From contig NZ_BJUB01000006.1 in assembly GCF_007989805.1 (NCBI RefSeq), forward strand, positions 225,980 to 289,979: a stretch of DNA of 64,000 nucleotides, given 5' to 3'. Position numbers and translations under genes: made by a program. This document shows positions 60,641 to 64,000 of the stretch, one piece after another; position 1 is the stretch's first letter; each line of letters starts with the position of its first letter. The stretch is from Cellulomonas xylanilytica. Its GTDB lineage: Bacteria > Actinomycetota > Actinomycetes > Actinomycetales > Cellulomonadaceae. Below the pieces are notes generated by a model. That model worked only from the letters and a program-made list of their open reading frames with translations. It was not told the origin of the DNA and did not search any database.

Positions 60641-63418
60641 GTGGTGGAGCTCCGCGGCACGGCACGGCGGCCAGGCTCTCCCCTGCCCGCTCCCGCACCC
60701 CGGGCGGCGCCGGGCATCGTCGGGCGCGACGCCGAGCTGCACCGCGTCGAGGTGTTCGCCGAGGACGCCGGCCGTGGCGCTCGGGGCCGCTCGCTCGTCC
60801 TGGTGGGCGAGGCGGGCATCGGCAAGACGACGCTGTGGGACCACGGGGTCGCCCGGTCCCGGGCCGCCGGTGCGCGGGTGCTCGTGGCGCGGCCCAGCGA
60901 GGAGGACCGCGACAACCCCGCTCAGGGCCTGCACGACCTGTTCGACCGGCTGCCCGCGGCCGCCGACCTGGCGATCGACCTGCCGGTGGTCGAGCGTTCC
61001 CGGTGGCTGCTGGACCAGCTGCGCACCCTCGCCGCACACGGTCCCGTCGTCATCGCGGTCGACGACCTGCCCTCGCTGGACGACATCACGCGGAGCGCCC
61101 TGCGCTTCGCGCTGCGCCGCCTCGGCGAGGAACCGGTCGCCCTGCTGGCGACCGCCCGGACCTGGAGCCCGGCGGAACTCGCCGTCTCGGCGCACGGGCT
61201 GCACGGCGACGTGGAGCGGCTCGACCTGGCCGGGCTCGAACGCCTGAGCCTGCGACGCATCGTGAGCGCCGCGGTGCCGACGCTGAGCCTGCCGGAGCTC
61301 GCGCAGGTGGGCGACCTGGCGCACGGCAACCCGTTCTTCGCGCTCGAGCTGGCCCGGGCCCACCGGCTGGGGACCGGAGTGCCTCCTGACGACTCCCCCC
61401 TCGCGGTCCTGGGTCGCCGGGTCGGGCGGCTGCCGGCGGACACCTTGTCCCTCGTGCGCCTGCTCGCCCTGGCGGGGCCGTCCCCGCTGCGGGTCCTCGC
61501 CGCGGCCGCCGGCCTCGGGAGCGTCGACGACGCCGTCCGGCCGGGACTCGACGCGGACGTCGTGACGCTGGAGGACGACTTCGGGCTGCGGTTCACGCAT
61601 CCCCTGATCTCGACCGCGGTGCTCGCGGGGATGCACGCCCTCGACCGCCGTGCCCTGCACGCGGCACTGGCGCGCACCGTCGAGGATCCCGACGCCCGCG
61701 CGGTGCACCTGGCCCGCGCCGTCGACGGGACGGATGCCGACGCCGCCGACGAGATCGAGGCGGCCGCCCGCCGGCTCGCGCGGCGGGGTGCGCCCCGGCT
61801 CGCGGCCGACCTGCTCGGGGACAGCGCGCGGCTGACCCCGCCCGCCGACGTGGGCGCCTCGGTCCGGCGCACCCTCGCCCGGATGATGCAGAGCGCGACG
61901 GCCGGGGACCTGCCGACGGCGCTGCGCCTGGCGGACGGCATGCTGGAGCAGCTCGACCCGGGGGCGCTGAGGGCCTCCGTCGTCACGGGACGGGTGGTGC
62001 TGGACTTCACGGACGCGGAGACCGTCCTGCGCAGGGCACTGGCGGAGGTGCCGGACGACGGGTCGGTCGCGCACGCGAGCCTGCGCGGCCGGGTGCTCGG
62101 GCTGCTCGGGTGGCTCCTCGGCGTCCACCTCGGCCGCCTCGACGAGGGCCTGGCCTGCGCCCGCGCCGCGCTCGACTCGGGCCGGGCGCTGGGCGACGCG
62201 GTGCTGGTGGCCCAGGCGGCGTCCGCGGTGTCCACCACGTCCTTGCTGCTCGGCCGACGGGCTGACGGCCTGATCCAGGAGGCCGTGGAGCGCGGGACCG
62301 AGGTGGTCCAGTCCCAGCTGGCGCTGTGGCCGCAGGTCCTGCAGGGGCGTCAGCAGCTCTGGGACGGCCACCTCGGCCGGGCGCGCACCAACCTCGAGAC
62401 CATGCACCGCAGCGCGCTGAGCAACGGCGCGGAGTTCCAGCGGCCGTACCGGTTGTGCGACCTCGCGCAGGTGGCGATCTCGGCGGGCGACCTCGACCTC
62501 GCGGCGCAGCACGTCGAGGACGGGACCGAGGCGGCGCGGGACTGCGCCGACGACCGGGCGCTCGCCTGGCTCGCCTACCCCGCAGGGCTGCTCGCCGGAC
62601 TCCGCGGGGACGCCGACGCCGCACGGACCCACGCGGACCGGCTGGACGCCTGGGCCGCGCGTGTGGGCGAGCGGCCGAGGCTCGCGATGGCGGGTCACGT
62701 CCGGGGCGTCGCGGCCGCCGCCGGGCGCGACTGGTCCGGCGCGCTGGACGAGCTGCTCGGTGCGCTGTCGGTGCTCGACGCGCTGGGCTACGCCCACCCG
62801 GGCGCGGTGCCCGTCCTGCCGCAGGCGGTCCACATGGCCTGCCTGGCCGGTGCGGTCGGGCGCGTCGAGGACCTGCAGCACCGGCTCCAGCAGCAGAGCG
62901 CCGGGCTGGGGTCCCCGTGGGCGGACGCCCAGGTGCTCGCGGCCACGGGGCAGCTGATGCTCCTGCGGGACCACCCGGAGGCCATCGACACGCTCGCCCG
63001 GGCGCACGACCGCCTGGCGGCCCTCGGGTACGGGATCGACGCCGCACGCACCGGGGCGTTCGTGCTGGCGGCGGCTCTGCGCGGCGGTCGGCGGCAGTCG
63101 GTCCGGGAGCTGGGCGAGCAGTGCCTGGCGACGCTCGTCGGCGCCGGTGTGCGGGGCTGGGACGTGCAGGTCCGCGAGTCCCTCGACCGCGTCCGGGGCG
63201 CGACGGACGACGACCTGACGCCGACCGAGAGCGCGATCGCCGGCCTGGTGGCCGACGGTCTGCGGAACCGGGAGATCGCCGTGCGGATGTTCGTCAGCGA
63301 GTCGACCGTCGAGGCGCACCTGACCCGGACCTACCGCAAGCTCGGGCTGCGCAACCGCGCCGAGCTGTCGCGCCGGGTGGAGCGGTCTGGGGTGTCCTCA
63401 GGGGTTTCCCCGCTGTAG
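60641..63418 (+). CDS. LAL-type (large ATP-binding) LuxR-family regulator
   Basis: From GTG 60641 (5 bp after the previous stop, so coupled) the protein has 925 residues. An AAA/NB-ARC-like ATPase is at the front (Walker A GEAGIGKTT at 56-64, Walker B VVIAVDDLPSLDD near 135). The middle is a long helical-repeat sensor region. The C-terminal 65 residues are a LuxR helix-turn-helix (DDLTPTESAIAGLVADGLRNREIAVRMF, VSESTVEAHLTRTYRKLGLRNRAEL in pieces). It resembles MalT-type signal-dependent activators. Targets are not known, but the adjacent nuclease-like and small beta protein genes are candidates. Confidence 0.9.
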   Translation: MVELRGTARRPGSPLPAPAPRAAPGIVGRDAELHRVEVFAEDAGRGARGRSLVLVGEAGIGKTTLWDHGVARSRAAGARVLVARPSEEDRDNPAQGLHDLFDRLPAAADLAIDLPVVERSRWLLDQLRTLAAHGPVVIAVDDLPSLDDITRSALRFALRRLGEEPVALLATARTWSPAELAVSAHGLHGDVERLDLAGLERLSLRRIVSAAVPTLSLPELAQVGDLAHGNPFFALELARAHRLGTGVPPDDSPLAVLGRRVGRLPADTLSLVRLLALAGPSPLRVLAAAAGLGSVDDAVRPGLDADVVTLEDDFGLRFTHPLISTAVLAGMHALDRRALHAALARTVEDPDARAVHLARAVDGTDADAADEIEAAARRLARRGAPRLAADLLGDSARLTPPADVGASVRRTLARMMQSATAGDLPTALRLADGMLEQLDPGALRASVVTGRVVLDFTDAETVLRRALAEVPDDGSVAHASLRGRVLGLLGWLLGVHLGRLDEGLACARAALDSGRALGDAVLVAQAASAVSTTSLLLGRRADGLIQEAVERGTEVVQSQLALWPQVLQGRQQLWDGHLGRARTNLETMHRSALSNGAEFQRPYRLCDLAQVAISAGDLDLAAQHVEDGTEAARDCADDRALAWLAYPAGLLAGLRGDADAARTHADRLDAWAARVGERPRLAMAGHVRGVAAAAGRDWSGALDELLGALSVLDALGYAHPGAVPVLPQAVHMACLAGAVGRVEDLQHRLQQQSAGLGSPWADAQVLAATGQLMLLRDHPEAIDTLARAHDRLAALGYGIDAARTGAFVLAAALRGGRRQSVRELGEQCLATLVGAGVRGWDVQVRESLDRVRGATDDDLTPTESAIAGLVADGLRNREIAVRMFVSESTVEAHLTRTYRKLGLRNRAELSRRVERSGVSSGVSPL

Positions 63419-63494
63419 GGCCGCACCCCTGCCGACCTACGTTCGGGTGGTCGGACCGAGAGCCGGTCCGCATCGCACAGCAGGGGGAACCATC

Positions 63495-63971
63495 ATGACC
63501 ATCCTCACCGACCTCGCCGAGGCGTTCGAGACCTACCCGAGGGACTTCCTGGACGTCCAGATCGTCCAGGTGGACCCGCCCGGGGCCGTCATCAACGCGG
63601 GCGAAGAGGTCCTGTTCCGCATCCAGGTGGCCAACTCGGGCCCGCTGGACGCGAACCAGCTGAGCCTGCTGGTCGAGGGGCTCAACGGCACCCTCGTCCG
63701 CAGCAACGGCGTCAACCCGCAGTTCCAGAGCTCGTTCACCATCTCGGGTGCCTTCTTCGGGGACGTCCCCGCCCACTCGGCGACGACCCCGCGGGTCTCG
63801 GCCGGCGACAAGTTCGCGTTCCGGCCGTCGACCAGCTCGACGAGCCCCCGCGACCTCGTGCGCGTCTCGGTGGCGGGGTACGACAGCAACCTGGACCACA
63901 TGACCATCGGGCACAGCCGCGCCGACGCGGAGGCGAACGACGTCTACACCTCGACGGTCTCGCCCGCGTGA
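63495..63971 (+). CDS. Small beta-rich protein of unknown function
   Basis: ATG 63495 has AGGGGG about 7 bases upstream and gives 158 residues. There is no signal peptide, transmembrane segment or cysteine. The sequence alternates short beta strands (DVQIVQVDPPGAVINAGEEVLFRIQVANSGPLDANQLSLLVEGL in pieces), suggesting an immunoglobulin-like or CARDB-like sandwich. It stands 76 bp after the LAL regulator in the same direction, and may be its first target. Family not recognised. Confidence 0.65.
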   Translation: MTILTDLAEAFETYPRDFLDVQIVQVDPPGAVINAGEEVLFRIQVANSGPLDANQLSLLVEGLNGTLVRSNGVNPQFQSSFTISGAFFGDVPAHSATTPRVSAGDKFAFRPSTSSTSPRDLVRVSVAGYDSNLDHMTIGHSRADAEANDVYTSTVSPA

Positions 63972-64000
63972 GCCTGCAGGCCCGCCGCGACCACCGTCGC

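Noticed and set aside
63419..63494. Terminator hairpin between the LAL regulator and the small beta protein
   Set aside because: Only a short GGACC/GGTCC pairing is seen; too weak to call.

Overview
The window is 64 kb of dense, very GC-rich chromosome with short intergenic gaps, strong GTG use as start codon and many 1-4 bp ATGA/GTGA/TGATG overlaps. It looks like a high-GC Gram-positive actinobacterium. A secreted GH10 xylanase with a Pro/Thr linker and a CBM2 domain, a MalR-type maltodextrin locus, the HemQ/HemH (coproporphyrin) heme route and an NnaR-type nitrite regulator all point to a Cellulomonas-like member of the Micrococcales; this taxonomic placing is inference. I saw no rRNA, tRNA, insertion sequence, prophage or CRISPR array.

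Layout. 1-7.6 kb: putA (cut by the left edge), a small secreted protein, glutamate dehydrogenase, a luciferase-like flavin oxidoreductase, a GNAT enzyme, a META-domain protein, and the last two heme steps hemQ and hemH. 7.6-14.1 kb: a maltodextrin locus on the minus strand (malR, aglA, malE, malF, malG) with a CTTGCAG-type operator in front of malR. 14.2-17.3 kb: a soluble Ser/Thr kinase, a MarR regulator and the xylanase. 17.3-22.4 kb: a NYN-domain protein, a membrane protein coupled to a 924-residue wall or surface protein with long Leu/Gly heptad arrays, and a lipoprotein hydrolase. 22.4-39.9 kb: a nitrogen/molybdenum block. It holds nirB-nirD-cysG-nnaR-cbiX (nitrite reductase, siroheme synthesis and a regulator), a sulfite-oxidase-fold molybdoenzyme, narK-nasA-FAD subunit (nitrate uptake and reduction) and a Mo-responsive regulator with modABC. 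The molybdate transporter feeds the molybdoenzymes, NarK imports nitrate, NasA makes nitrite and NirBD makes ammonia, with siroheme supplied by CysG and CbiX. 40.0-44.4 kb: PPK2, NhaA, a peptidoglycan-binding lipoprotein, a DUF7144 membrane protein and a small CBM48-like protein. 44.4-50.8 kb: a coupled four-gene operon (DsbA-like, SDR, SRPBCC, ThrE exporter), an epimerase, a beta-lactamase-fold hydrolase and ogt. 50.8-55.7 kb: a DrrAB-type ABC exporter divergent from a WYL regulator, a uridine-kinase-like protein with a broken P-loop, and an MscS channel. 55.9-64 kb: alkA, a DUF4349 lipoprotein, a PLP decarboxylase-like enzyme, a nuclease-fold coiled-coil protein, a giant LuxR (LAL) regulator and a small beta-rich protein.

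The most unusual signal is non-coding. A 63-bp unit containing an imperfect 40-bp palindrome is repeated 2.7 times in front of the sulfite-oxidase-like gene (29702-29870), and a recognisable relative sits alone in front of the Mo regulator-modABC operon (39924-39975). It may be a dispersed palindromic element or the operator of a molybdenum regulon. Other points are two Leu/Gly repeat arrays with different periods inside one surface protein, a 57-bp near-perfect hairpin ahead of that operon, the only two TTA codons I noticed (both inside TTAA, in the xylanase and the nitrate transporter), and two proteins whose folds have lost catalytic residues.
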